A stretch of 64,000 nucleotides of DNA from VAZQ01 sp036555745 (lineage in GTDB: Bacteria > Pseudomonadota > Alphaproteobacteria > Rhizobiales > Xanthobacteraceae), in contig DATBKV010000243.1 in the NCBI GenBank assembly GCA_036555745.1, positions 18,333 to 82,332 on the forward strand. The letters are read 5' to 3'. A program made the position numbers and the translations under genes. Positions 41,866 through 50,562 of the stretch are shown piece after piece. Below the pieces are notes generated by a model, which was not told where the DNA came from, did no database searches, and saw only the letters and a program-made list of their open reading frames with translations. Positions within the stretch are counted from its first letter, which is position 1. Each line of letters begins with the position of its first letter.

Positions 41866-42942
41866 ATGTCCAACGTCGCCGAGTTCGCCATTGCATCGAC
41901 ACGGATCGTTGACATTGACGGCAGCGTGATCGGCGCTTTGCCGCCGTTTGCCCGCAAACCGAGCGAGCTGGTGGCGCTTTATCGGGCGATGGTGCTGACC
42001 CGGACCTTCGATATCAAGGCCATTGCCCTGCAACGCACCGGACGGTTGGGCACCTATGCCTCGTCGCTGGGGCAGGAGGCGGTGGCGGTCGGAACCGCCG
42101 CCGCGATGCAGGCGACGGACGTGCTGCTGCCCAGCTTCCGCGAGCACGGCGCCCAGCTTTGGCGCGGGGTTAGCCTCAAGGAGCTGTTTCTTTACTGGGG
42201 CGGCGACGAGCGAGGCAACGATTTCGCCGGCCCGCGCGAAGATTTCCCCACCTGCGTTCCGGTAGGCTCGCACGCGCCGCATGCGGTCGGGGTGGCCCTG
42301 GCCTTCAGGCTGCGCCGGGAAAAACGGGCGGCGGTCTGCATGTTCGGCGACGGCGCAACCTCGAAGGGCGACGTCGCGGAGGCGTTGAACATGGCCGGGG
42401 TCTGGCAGGTGCCAGCGGTGTTCGTGATCAGCAACAACGGCTGGTCGATCTCGGTTCCGGTCGCCAAGCAGACCGCCGCGGCCACGCTCGCCCAGAAGGC
42501 GATCGCCGCCGGCATTCCCGGGGAGCAGGTGGACGGCAACGATGTTATTGCCGTGCGCGCGATTGTCGAACGAGCGCTCGAACGCGCGCGGGACGGTCGC
42601 GGGCCGACCGTGGTCGAGGCCGTGACTTACCGCTTGTCCGATCACACCACCGCCGACGATGCCGGGCGCTACCGCGACGATGCCGAGGTCAGCCGTCACT
42701 GGCCGGCCGAGCCGCTCGCGCGCTTACGCAATTACCTGACCCGCGCCGGGATCTGGGACAAGGACGCGGAAGAGGCGCTCCTGCAGGAATGCAGCCGCGC
42801 GGTCGAGCAGGCCTCCGACGACTATCTCGCAGCCCCGCCGCTGCCGGTCTCGGCCGTGTTCGACCATGTCTATGCCGAGCTCCCGGCCGATCTCATCGAA
42901 CAGCGTCAGGCAGCAACCGGCGAACTCACCGGTGCGGTATGA
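41866..42942 (+). CDS. 2-oxoacid dehydrogenase E1 component, alpha subunit
   Basis: 358 residues. Thiamine diphosphate binding is shown by FGDGATSKGDVAEALNMAG...NNGWS (GDG...NN motif). Other family segments are FREHGAQLWRGV and YRLSDHTTADD with the phosphorylation-loop region. It decarboxylates a 2-oxoacid together with the beta subunit. Pyruvate or branched-chain oxoacid cannot be separated by eye; the leucine-type dehydrogenase in the operon favours branched-chain acids. ATG 41866 (MSNVAEFAIAS) is preferred, with ATG 41836 as alternative; neither has a strong ribosome site. Its stop overlaps the beta-subunit start. Confidence 0.88.
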   Translation: MSNVAEFAIASTRIVDIDGSVIGALPPFARKPSELVALYRAMVLTRTFDIKAIALQRTGRLGTYASSLGQEAVAVGTAAAMQATDVLLPSFREHGAQLWRGVSLKELFLYWGGDERGNDFAGPREDFPTCVPVGSHAPHAVGVALAFRLRREKRAAVCMFGDGATSKGDVAEALNMAGVWQVPAVFVISNNGWSISVPVAKQTAAATLAQKAIAAGIPGEQVDGNDVIAVRAIVERALERARDGRGPTVVEAVTYRLSDHTTADDAGRYRDDAEVSRHWPAEPLARLRNYLTRAGIWDKDAEEALLQECSRAVEQASDDYLAAPPLPVSAVFDHVYAELPADLIEQRQAATGELTGAV

Positions 42943-43919
42943 CTGAGCTCAGCCTGGTGCAGGCGGTCAATTTGGCGCTCAAGCGCGCGATGGCGGAAGA
43001 TCCACGCGTTATCGTGCTGGGCGAAGACGTGGCGGTCGACGGCGGCGTGTTCCGCGCTACCGATGGCCTTCTGCAAGCATACGGCGAGCAGCGAGTGCTC
43101 GACACGCCGCTCGCCGAGGTGTCGATCGCCGGCGTTTCGATCGGGCTGGCGGCGCAAGGCCTGCGGCCGGTCGCTGAGATCCAGTTCACCGGCTTCGCGT
43201 ATAGCTGCATCGACCAGCTGCTCAACCACGCCTCGCGCCTGCGGGCGCGCACGCGCGGCCGTCTGACCTGCCCGATGGTGCTGCGTTCGCCCGCGGGCGG
43301 CGGCATCAAGGCGGTGGAGCATCACTCCGAGAGCCCCGAAGCCATGTTTGCGCACATTCCCGGAATCAAGGTCACCACACCATCGTCGCCCGCGCGCGCC
43401 TACGGCTTGCTCCTGTCCGCCATCCGGGACCCCGATCCGGTGGTATTTCTCGAACCGACCAGGCTCTACCGGGCGGCACGCGAAGAGGTGGTCGACGACA
43501 GCGCAGGGCTGACCCTCGATCGCTGCTTAGTTCTGCGGCCTGGCAGCGATGTCACCATCGTGTCCTGGGGCGCGATGATAACGGAGGCGCTCGAGGCCGC
43601 CGCGCAGATCGCCGCCGAAAATGTTGGGGCAGAAGTCATCGACGTTGCGACGCTCAAACCGCTCGACAGCGCCACCATTCTCGCGTCGGTGGCGCGGACA
43701 GGGCGGCTGGTCATCGTGCACGAGGCGCCGATGACATGCGGCTATGGCGCGGAGATCGCCGCCCGCGTCGCCGGCCAAGGACTTACCAGCCTGCTGGCTC
43801 CGATCGAGCGCGTGGCTGGCTATGACACGATGATGCCGTATCCGCGCACAGAAGCTGCCTACATGCCCAGCGTGGACCGCGTTCTCGCAGCGATACGACG
43901 CACGATGGCCTACACATGA
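42939..43919 (+). CDS. 2-oxoacid dehydrogenase E1 component, beta subunit
   Basis: 326 residues. MTELSLVQAVNLALKRAMAEDPRVIVLGEDV and DTPLAEVSIAGVSIGLA are standard E1-beta segments, with the C-terminal transketolase-like part around VIDVATLKPLD. ATG 42939 overlaps the alpha-subunit stop (ATGA) and is favoured over the longer frame. It forms an alpha2beta2 E1 that passes the acyl group to the lipoyl arm of E2. Its own stop overlaps the E2 start. Confidence 0.9.
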   Translation: MTELSLVQAVNLALKRAMAEDPRVIVLGEDVAVDGGVFRATDGLLQAYGEQRVLDTPLAEVSIAGVSIGLAAQGLRPVAEIQFTGFAYSCIDQLLNHASRLRARTRGRLTCPMVLRSPAGGGIKAVEHHSESPEAMFAHIPGIKVTTPSSPARAYGLLLSAIRDPDPVVFLEPTRLYRAAREEVVDDSAGLTLDRCLVLRPGSDVTIVSWGAMITEALEAAAQIAAENVGAEVIDVATLKPLDSATILASVARTGRLVIVHEAPMTCGYGAEIAARVAGQGLTSLLAPIERVAGYDTMMPYPRTEAAYMPSVDRVLAAIRRTMAYT

Positions 43920-45010
43920 GCACGTTCAATCTCCCCGACCTCGGCGAGGGCCTGCAAGAAGCCGAGATCGTCAGCTGGCACGTGGCCGAGGGCGATCACG
44001 TGGTGGTCGATCAGCCGCTGGTGTCGGTCGAAACCGAAAAGGCGGTGGTGGAGATACCATCGCCGAAGGCCGGTCACATTGCTCGGCTCCTGGCCAAACC
44101 TGGCACCCGCGTGAAGGTGGGCGCGCCGCTGCTGGCGTTCGAAGAAGGACCTCACGCGGAAGCCGGCACCGTCGTCGGAGAGCTGGCCAGACCGGGGGCG
44201 GCCCCTCCCGCCCCCCGTCAAGCAGCGGCCGCGTCCTCCGCGATCCGCGCCAGCCCTGCCGTGCGCGCACGTGCGCGTGAGCTCGGCGTCGATCTGTCGC
44301 GTCTGCAGCCCACCGGCCCCGGCGGCCTCCTCACCCGCGCCGACGTGGAGGCCGCTGCCGGCAGCGAACTGCCTGCTGGCGGCGGCGAGCTGCGGGGTGC
44401 GCGCCGCAGCATGGCCGTCAACATGGCCCGCGCCTGGCGCGAGGTGGCGCATGCCACCATCCACGACGAGGTCGATGTCGGCGCGTGGTCGCCCACGGAG
44501 GACGTCACTTGCCGGCTCGTGCGCGCGATTGTCGCTGCCTGCAGCGCCGAGCCCGCTTTGAACGCCAGCTTCGATGCTGCATCGCTATCACTGCGCGAGA
44601 ATGCCCATACCAATCTCGGTCTCGCCATCGACAGCCGCGACGGCCTTTTCGTCCCGGTGCTGCGCGACGTCGCGCGCCAGAGCCGCCACCAATGGCGTGC
44701 GCAGATCGATGCGGCAAAGAGGGCGGTGGAGGCGCGCAGCTTGGCGCCCGACGAGCTGCGCGGGGCGACCATCACCCTGTCGAACTTCGGCACGATTGCC
44801 GGACGGCACGCCGCGCTGATCATCGTCCCGCCGCAGGTGGCGATCCTGGGCGCGGGACGGATCCTCGCGTGCCCCGCAGGGGCCGGCCAAGCTCCCGAAT
44901 CCCATCGCAGCCTGCCGCTTTCGCTGACCTTCGACCACCGCGCGATCACCGGCGGACAGGCGGCGCGCTTCCTTGCGGCCGCCATGATCGATCTCGCATT
45001 GGCTGGGTGA
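43916..45010 (+). CDS. 2-oxoacid dehydrogenase E2 (dihydrolipoamide acyltransferase)
   Basis: 364 residues. One lipoyl domain (VETEKAVVEI with Lys42), a peripheral-subunit-binding domain (about 100-140, RASPAVRARARELGVDLSRL) and the acyltransferase core ending in LTFDHRAITGG with the catalytic His. It moves the acyl group to CoA. No E3 (lipoamide dehydrogenase) gene follows, so E3 must come from elsewhere in the genome. The chain is somewhat short for this family, with a compact core. It overlaps E1-beta and is followed by an amino-acid dehydrogenase. Confidence 0.9.
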   Translation: MSTFNLPDLGEGLQEAEIVSWHVAEGDHVVVDQPLVSVETEKAVVEIPSPKAGHIARLLAKPGTRVKVGAPLLAFEEGPHAEAGTVVGELARPGAAPPAPRQAAAASSAIRASPAVRARARELGVDLSRLQPTGPGGLLTRADVEAAAGSELPAGGGELRGARRSMAVNMARAWREVAHATIHDEVDVGAWSPTEDVTCRLVRAIVAACSAEPALNASFDAASLSLRENAHTNLGLAIDSRDGLFVPVLRDVARQSRHQWRAQIDAAKRAVEARSLAPDELRGATITLSNFGTIAGRHAALIIVPPQVAILGAGRILACPAGAGQAPESHRSLPLSLTFDHRAITGGQAARFLAAAMIDLALAG

Positions 45011-45027
45011 ATTGCGGAGGAGAGAGC

Positions 45028-46134
45028 GTGGAGGACATGTTCCGTTTTGCCGATGAATTCGGCCCGGCCCGGATCATCCACATTCAACGGCCCGGCGTCG
45101 GCTTGCGGGCCATTGCCGTGATCGACAATACCGCCTGCGGCCCGGCAATCGGGGGCGTACGCATGGCGCCGGACGTCTCGACCGAAGAATGCGTCCGCCT
45201 CGCCCGCGCCATGACCTGGAAGAACGCCGCCGCCGGCCTGCCGCACGGCGGCGGCAAATCGGTGATCTTCGGCGACCCGAAAATGCCGAACGAGCGCAAG
45301 GAGCAGGTGGTGCGCGCCTTCGCCGGCGCTATCCGGGACCTCGTCGACTACATTCCGGGCCCGGACATGGGAACGGACGAGCTTTGCATGGGATGGGTCA
45401 ATGACGAAACCGGCCGCGCCGTGGGGTTGCCCGGCGCCATCGGAGGAATTCCCCTCGACCAGATCGGCGCCACCGGCTTCGGCCTGGCCGCCGCGATCGA
45501 CGTAGCGCGCGAGTTCATCGGGCTCGAGCTGAAGGGCGCGCGGGTGGCCGTGCAGGGCTTCGGCGCGGTCGGCAAGCACGCCGCACGCTTCCTGGGACAG
45601 AAGGGCGCTGTCTTGGTCGGGGCCAGCGACACCAGCGGCACGCTCGCCGACCCGTCGGGACTCGACATCGGCGCGCTCGTCGCGCTCAAAGACGCCGGAC
45701 GGCCGTTGCGCGAGCATGCGCGCGGGGCGAAGCTCGACGTCGACGCCGTCCTCGACATCGATTGTGACATCTGGGTCCCGGCGGCACGGCCTGACGTCGT
45801 GCACGCTGGCAATGTCGGGCGGCTGAAGACGCGCCTCATGCCCCAAGGCGCCAATATCCCGTGCACGCCGGAAGCCGAAAAAGCGCTACACGATCGCGGG
45901 ATACTGGTGGTTCCGGACTTCATTGCCAATGCCGGCGGTGTCATCTGCGCGGCCACCGAGCACCGCGGCGGTACCGAACGCGCGGCGTTCGACTACATCG
46001 ATGAGCGGATTCGCACCAATACCCGCCGCGTGCTGGAAGAGAGCCGGCGCAGCGCAAAAATTCCGCGCGCGGCTGCGCTGGCGCTCGCGGCCAAGACGGT
46101 CCGCGACGCCATGCAAACGAAACGCTGGCGTTAG
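45028..46134 (+). CDS. Glu/Leu/Phe/Val dehydrogenase, leucine-dehydrogenase type
   Basis: 368 residues, a length nearer to leucine/phenylalanine dehydrogenase than glutamate dehydrogenase. MTWKNAAAGLPHGGGKSVI has the two active-site Lys (65 and 77, twelve apart as in leucine dehydrogenase), GPDMGTDE the Asp, and VQGFGAVGKHAA the NAD-binding loop. GTG 45028 is chosen because GGAGGAG lies five bases before it. It oxidatively deaminates a branched amino acid to the 2-oxoacid, which the E1-E2 complex of the same operon could use. Confidence 0.88.
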   Translation: MEDMFRFADEFGPARIIHIQRPGVGLRAIAVIDNTACGPAIGGVRMAPDVSTEECVRLARAMTWKNAAAGLPHGGGKSVIFGDPKMPNERKEQVVRAFAGAIRDLVDYIPGPDMGTDELCMGWVNDETGRAVGLPGAIGGIPLDQIGATGFGLAAAIDVAREFIGLELKGARVAVQGFGAVGKHAARFLGQKGAVLVGASDTSGTLADPSGLDIGALVALKDAGRPLREHARGAKLDVDAVLDIDCDIWVPAARPDVVHAGNVGRLKTRLMPQGANIPCTPEAEKALHDRGILVVPDFIANAGGVICAATEHRGGTERAAFDYIDERIRTNTRRVLEESRRSAKIPRAAALALAAKTVRDAMQTKRWR

Positions 46135-46169
46135 CGCACTTTCCCGCTCGGTTGGACGCGGCCGAGCGC

Positions 46170-47876
46170 CTAGCGTTTGAGAAGCTTCCGTAAGGCTGCC
46201 AGCGGGCGCGTGTTGAGAACGTCCTCGGCGGTCAGCCAAGCACGCCGAGCCTGGTCGACGCCGAAGCGCATGCATTGCAGCGCATTGATGGAGTGCGCGT
46301 CGGTCGATATGGCCAGCTTGACCCCCATCGCCTTGGCGGCATGGGCGTGGATGTCGTTCAAATCCAGCCGGTCGGGCTCGGCATTGATCTCGAGGTAGCA
46401 GCCGGCGGCACGCGCCGCGGAGATGACGCGATCCATATCCACCTCGAAGGCCTCGCGCTCGCCGATCAGTCGCCCCGTCGGATGCGCAAGAATCGAGACG
46501 TGGCGATTTTCCGCCGCGCGCACGATGCGATCCGTCTGCTGCTGACGCGGCAGATCGAAATGCGAATGCACGGAGGCTAGAACGACGTCGAGCTGCGACA
46601 GGCTCGAATCCGGCAAATCGAGGCGTCCGTCCTTGAGGATGTCGACCTCGATGCCCTTGAGGATGGTGAAGCCACGCAGCTTCGCATTCAGCCGGTCGAC
46701 TTCGCGGATCTGGCGTGCCAGCCGGACCGGATCGAGGCCGTGCGCCATCGCCACGCGGCGGCTGTGGTCGGTCAGGGCCATGTACTCGTAGCCGCGCTCC
46801 TGAGCCGCCGCAGCCATAGCCGCGATCGTGGTGGTGCCGTCAGTCCAGTCGGAATGCACGTGGAGGTCGCCACGAATGTCCGACAAGGTCACCAGACGGG
46901 GCAGACGATTGGCCTTGGCGGCCGCGATCTCGCCGCGATCCTCGCGCAGTTCCGGCTCGATGAACGGCAGTTTGAGCTTGGCGTAGACGTCTTCCTCGGA
47001 GACGCCGGCAATCCGCCGCTTGCCGGCAAACAAGCCGTACTCGTTCAGCTTCCAGCCGTGCTCGTTGGCGAGGCCGCGCAGGGCGATATTGTGCGCCTTG
47101 GAACCGGTGAAGTAGAGCAGCGCGGCGCCATAGCTCTGCTCCGGCACGGCGCGAATGTCGACCTGCAGGCCCGAGCGCAGCACGACGGTGGTGCGCGTTG
47201 GGCCGTGGGCGAGAACTTCGCTCACGTTTTCATACCGCACCAGCTTGTCGCCGACGGCAGTGCCGTCCTTCGCCGTCACCACAAAGTCGAGATCGCCGAC
47301 TGTATCGCGACGCCGGCGATAGCTGCCAGCCACGACGACACGCCCGCGATCGCGTAGAAAGCCGACCAGCGCCTCGGCTTCGGCCTCGGCCACCGAGAGC
47401 TTGAAGCGCTTCTCCGCCGCCGGCTTTTGCAGCGCAGCCGAGATCTTCTTTTCGATGATCGGCCCGAAGCCCCGGATCTCGCCCAGCCGGCCCGCCTTCA
47501 GGATGCGGCGGAGATCATCAAGTGTGCGCACCTTAAGCTTGTCGTAGAGCAGCTTGACGCGCTTGGGTCCAAGCCCCGGCAGGGTCGCAATCTCGCCGAG
47601 GTCGCCGGGCAGCTTCTTTTTCAAGGAGTCGAGCAGGTCGAAATGGCCGGTATCGACAATGCCGGCAATCTTTCCGGCCAGATCCTTGCCGATGCCGGGA
47701 AGCTCCGACAGGTCGATGCCCGTCGCGAGCATGCTTCTCACGCTTTGAGGGAGAGCCTCGACGACGCGCGCGGCGCGGCGATAGGCGCGCACGCGAAACG
47801 GGTTTTCGCCCTCGATTTCGAGCAGCTCCGCGGCTTGATCGAACATCGCCGCGACTTCGGCGTTCTGCACCGGCAT
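46170..47876 (-). CDS. polX: DNA polymerase/3'-5' exonuclease PolX (PHP-type)
   Basis: 568 residues, near the usual bacterial PolX length. N-terminal HhH repeats (ELPGIGKDLAGKIAGI, TLPGLGPKRVKLLY) are followed by the family X palm with GDLDFVV catalytic Asp, then a C-terminal PHP domain with DLHVHSDWTDGTT and LTDHS metal ligands for 3'-5' exonuclease. It takes part in gap filling and base-excision repair. ATG 47876 begins at the family N terminus; the frame to 47984 would cover the FNR/FixK-like box. It ends 35 bp from the convergent leucine dehydrogenase gene. Confidence 0.92.
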   Translation of the reverse strand: MPVQNAEVAAMFDQAAELLEIEGENPFRVRAYRRAARVVEALPQSVRSMLATGIDLSELPGIGKDLAGKIAGIVDTGHFDLLDSLKKKLPGDLGEIATLPGLGPKRVKLLYDKLKVRTLDDLRRILKAGRLGEIRGFGPIIEKKISAALQKPAAEKRFKLSVAEAEAEALVGFLRDRGRVVVAGSYRRRRDTVGDLDFVVTAKDGTAVGDKLVRYENVSEVLAHGPTRTTVVLRSGLQVDIRAVPEQSYGAALLYFTGSKAHNIALRGLANEHGWKLNEYGLFAGKRRIAGVSEEDVYAKLKLPFIEPELREDRGEIAAAKANRLPRLVTLSDIRGDLHVHSDWTDGTTTIAAMAAAAQERGYEYMALTDHSRRVAMAHGLDPVRLARQIREVDRLNAKLRGFTILKGIEVDILKDGRLDLPDSSLSQLDVVLASVHSHFDLPRQQQTDRIVRAAENRHVSILAHPTGRLIGEREAFEVDMDRVISAARAAGCYLEINAEPDRLDLNDIHAHAAKAMGVKLAISTDAHSINALQCMRFGVDQARRAWLTAEDVLNTRPLAALRKLLKR

Positions 47877-47970
47877 AGCGTGCGCTCGCGCGGCTGGATC
47901 CTGGTTTCGACCAGCAGTCTGGTCGGGTATCCTGCTTTGGCTCTCAATAATCGGCGCACGGGCCAGCGTG

Positions 47971-47984
47971 TTGACCTGCATCAA
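47971..47984. promoter_or_regulatory. FNR/FixK-type box between polX and a small divergent gene
   Basis: TTGACCTGCATCAA, one mismatch to TTGAT-N4-ATCAA. It is centred 55.5 bp before the small gene at 48033 and about 101.5 bp before polX. The shorter spacing points to the small gene as target. Confidence 0.55.
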
Positions 47985-48032
47985 AGTCCGCGCGCGGCGG
48001 CCGGGGCATCAATGGCTCCACGGGAGGTCCGC

Positions 48033-48260
48033 ATGAAGGTCAAGCTGCGAATTCAAAGGAAGGGCGCTGCCCCGTACTACGAAGGCATCTATGACGTGTC
48101 CGATGCCGACAGCTTTGGAAGAGCCTGCGCTGACGTGTGGAACCAACTGCTCGAACGCCGGTTCGCGAAAGCGAGCAGCATCGGCGCGCTTTTCGACCAG
48201 CTCGACGAGCGGCTGCTGGATGAGCTTTGTGGGGCGGACATCAGCGTCTCGAAAGCGTGA
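48033..48260 (+). CDS. Small protein of unknown function, 75 aa
   Basis: Soluble small protein, MKVKLRIQRKGAAPYYEGIYD, ending in an acidic helix (LFDQLDERLLDELCGADISV). GGGAGGTCCGC before the ATG is a good ribosome site. The family is not recognised. It is placed right behind an FNR/FixK-type box and shares its last base with the following kinase-like gene (TGATG), so the two are probably made together. Confidence 0.7.
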   Translation: MKVKLRIQRKGAAPYYEGIYDVSDADSFGRACADVWNQLLERRFAKASSIGALFDQLDERLLDELCGADISVSKA

Positions 48261-49534
48261 TGCGCGCGGCCGGGCACGAAAGCTGGTCGTCAACCAAGTG
48301 CGCGGATGAAGCTTGCGCCATGGTATACGTGGACGCCGGCCGCGTGCATTCGGGGCCTCACGCCCTGCCCATGGCCGACGGCGGCGAACCGACGCTCGAG
48401 CAAAAAGTCGAGTTCCTGAGCCGACCGGGCGCGTATCCGGCGCCGGTGGTGGAGGTGGCTCACCGCGAGACCCACATGTCGTGGGTATTTCTCGCGGGCG
48501 ACCGTGTCTACAAGCTCAAGAAGCCGGTGCGCTTTCCCTATCTCGATTTCTCGAGCCTGCCACGCCGCGAGGCCGCTTGCCGGGCCGAGCTCCGCCTCAA
48601 TCGCCGGCTCGCGCCCGATGTCTACCTCGATGTGGTGCCGCTCACGGCTGGCATGCGCGGACTTGCGATCGGCGGCGACGCGCCCATCGTCGACTGGCTC
48701 GTGGTCATGCGGCGCCTCGACGAAGCGCACACGCTCGAGCGCGCGATCCTGGAGGATCGACTCGAGCGGTGGCAACTCGACCGGCTCGTCGCCACGCTCG
48801 TACCATTCTATCGCCGCGCCGCACGAGTCTTCCTCTCACCCGCGGTCCATCGGCGTGATTGGCAGCAAGGCCTTGCCGACAATCCGAGAATTCTGCTCGA
48901 TCCGCGTTTCGGCCTGCCTGCCGGGCTGGTGATGCGGGTCGCCGGCATCCAGCGCAGATTTATTTCCCACCACAACAAGGCGCTGGCGGCGCGGGTTCGT
49001 GGCCGCAACATCGTCGACGGGCACGGCGATCTGCGCCCCGAGCACATCTGGCTCGGCGATCCGGTGCGGATCATCGACTGCCTCGAGTTCAACCCGCGCC
49101 TGCGGGCGGTCGATCCATTCGACGAAATCGCGTTCCTGGGTCTCGAGTGCGAGCGTCTCGGCGCCGCATGGGCGGGCCGCTATGTCAGGCGGGGCATGGT
49201 TCGCGGCTTGACCGACGGCGTCCCCGACGCGCTGTTTCTATTCTATCGATGCAATCGGGCGATGCTGCGGGCGCGTCTGGCGATCGCACATCTCATGGAG
49301 CCGAACCCGCGCACCCCGGAGAAGTGGCCGCGCCTCGCGCGCGCCTATCTGGCGATCGCGGCAGCGGATGCGATTCGGCTGGAGCGGTCGGTCAAAATAC
49401 CAGGAGATCGGCCAGCGCGCCGCCCTCCTCGAGCCGCCGGAGCGCGGCCGCGAGGAGCGGCGCCGCCGGCAGCACGTCGAGCTTGTCGCGCGCGGATGCC
49501 GCGGCCAGCCGGAAAGGTGGCACGGCATCGGTGA
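48260..49534 (+). CDS. Aminoglycoside-phosphotransferase-like kinase (COG2187-type)
   Basis: About 424 residues from ATG 48260, which overlaps the previous stop; starts at 48320 or 48371 are also possible. VYKLKKPVRFPYLDFSSL, then NIVDGHGDLRPEHIW with the catalytic Asp and IIDCLEFNPRLRAVDPFDEIAFL with the metal-binding Asp are the pattern of COG2187 APH-type proteins. Drug resistance is not implied; the substrate is unknown. The last about 47 codons overlap prs antisense and are Arg/Pro/Ala-rich, unlike the rest, so the reading frame may have been extended by loss of an earlier stop. Confidence 0.78.
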   Translation: MRAAGHESWSSTKCADEACAMVYVDAGRVHSGPHALPMADGGEPTLEQKVEFLSRPGAYPAPVVEVAHRETHMSWVFLAGDRVYKLKKPVRFPYLDFSSLPRREAACRAELRLNRRLAPDVYLDVVPLTAGMRGLAIGGDAPIVDWLVVMRRLDEAHTLERAILEDRLERWQLDRLVATLVPFYRRAARVFLSPAVHRRDWQQGLADNPRILLDPRFGLPAGLVMRVAGIQRRFISHHNKALAARVRGRNIVDGHGDLRPEHIWLGDPVRIIDCLEFNPRLRAVDPFDEIAFLGLECERLGAAWAGRYVRRGMVRGLTDGVPDALFLFYRCNRAMLRARLAIAHLMEPNPRTPEKWPRLARAYLAIAAADAIRLERSVKIPGDRPARRPPRAAGARPRGAAPPAARRACRARMPRPAGKVARHR

Positions 49535-50426
49535 TGACGAGCCGGTCGATCGCGGGATCGGCGAGCACCTCGGCGGCGCCGGGCATGAACAATCCATGCG
49601 TCACCAGGGCGATCACCCGGCGCGCTCCCGCCCGCCGCGCAGCGCGCGCGGCACGCAGCAGCGTTCCCCCCGTGCTAATCAGATCGTCGACGACGAGAGC
49701 GGTCGTCCCCGCCACGTCGCCCACGAAGAGATCCCCAGAGACGACACCGGCGCTGCGATGCTTGTCGGCAAACGCCTTGCCGACCGGGCGGCCGAGCGCC
49801 CCCTCCAGCGCCTCGCGCAGCAGCTCCGCCCGCTTGGCGCCGCCGGTGTCCGGCGACACAACGCTGAGCTCTTCCTCCTTCAGCGCCCGCACGTAGTCGA
49901 CGAACAGCGGCGTGGCGGTGAGCGCGACGGTGCGGCAGCGGAACGCATTCTCGAACGCGACCGGATTATGAACCTCGAGCGTGACGACGCAATCGGTCCC
50001 TACCGCTTCGAACATGCCGGCGATATATCGGGTGGTGACGGGATCGTTCGGCTTGGTGCGGCGATCCTTGCGCGCATAGCAGAGATACGGGACCACGGCC
50101 GTCAGCCGGCTGGCGCCCGCATCCTTGAGCGCTCCGATGAAGAACAACAGCCGGCAGAGCTTGTCGTTCGCCGTTTCCGTGGGACCGCCATGTAGGCTCT
50201 GGACGACATAGACATCGGCGCCGCCGACCGCATCGAGCGGGCGCACCTTGTGCTCTCCGTCCTCGAATGACCGTTCTTCATGCGCGGCAAGATTGCAGCC
50301 GAGCGCCTGCGCGACAGCCTGGCCGAGATCGGCCGTCGCCTGCAGCGCAAACAGCCGCATTTGGCGGCGGGAAGCGGCATTCGAGGCAGTGGCCTGCGGC
50401 GCTCGGACTGCCTTCTGTATCGTCAT
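49392..50426 (-). CDS. prs: Ribose-phosphate pyrophosphokinase (PRPP synthetase)-like
   Basis: 344 residues. DVYVVQSLHGGPTETANDKLCRLLFFIGAL is the N-terminal PRPP synthetase segment, VVPYLCYARKDRRTKPNDPVTTRYIAGMFEAVG the ribose-5-phosphate/ATP region, and ALVVDDLISTGGTLLRAA the PRPP loop. It makes PRPP from ribose 5-phosphate and ATP. A housekeeping prs is likely elsewhere, since this one lies in a stress cluster with a phosphoribosyltransferase; that is inference. GGAGCGATCG precedes the ATG. The 3' end overlaps the kinase-like gene on the other strand by 143 bp. Confidence 0.88.
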   Translation of the reverse strand: MTIQKAVRAPQATASNAASRRQMRLFALQATADLGQAVAQALGCNLAAHEERSFEDGEHKVRPLDAVGGADVYVVQSLHGGPTETANDKLCRLLFFIGALKDAGASRLTAVVPYLCYARKDRRTKPNDPVTTRYIAGMFEAVGTDCVVTLEVHNPVAFENAFRCRTVALTATPLFVDYVRALKEEELSVVSPDTGGAKRAELLREALEGALGRPVGKAFADKHRSAGVVSGDLFVGDVAGTTALVVDDLISTGGTLLRAARAARRAGARRVIALVTHGLFMPGAAEVLADPAIDRLVITDAVPPFRLAAASARDKLDVLPAAPLLAAALRRLEEGGALADLLVF

Positions 50427-50562
50427 CGATCGCTCCCTCGCTTCGCCTTATCCGGCTTGGCCGCACGGCATTCAAGCTCTGACACGTTCGGCAATAGGGG
50501 TATCCGCTCGCGCATCCGCCGTGATGCGCGCTCGACAATGGGAACGCCTCCGAGCGGGCGGT

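Noticed and set aside
49534..49896. A 345-codon plus-strand frame through the kinase-like gene and prs
   Set aside because: Ser/Ala/Arg-rich shadow; the kinase-like and prs frames both have catalytic motifs.
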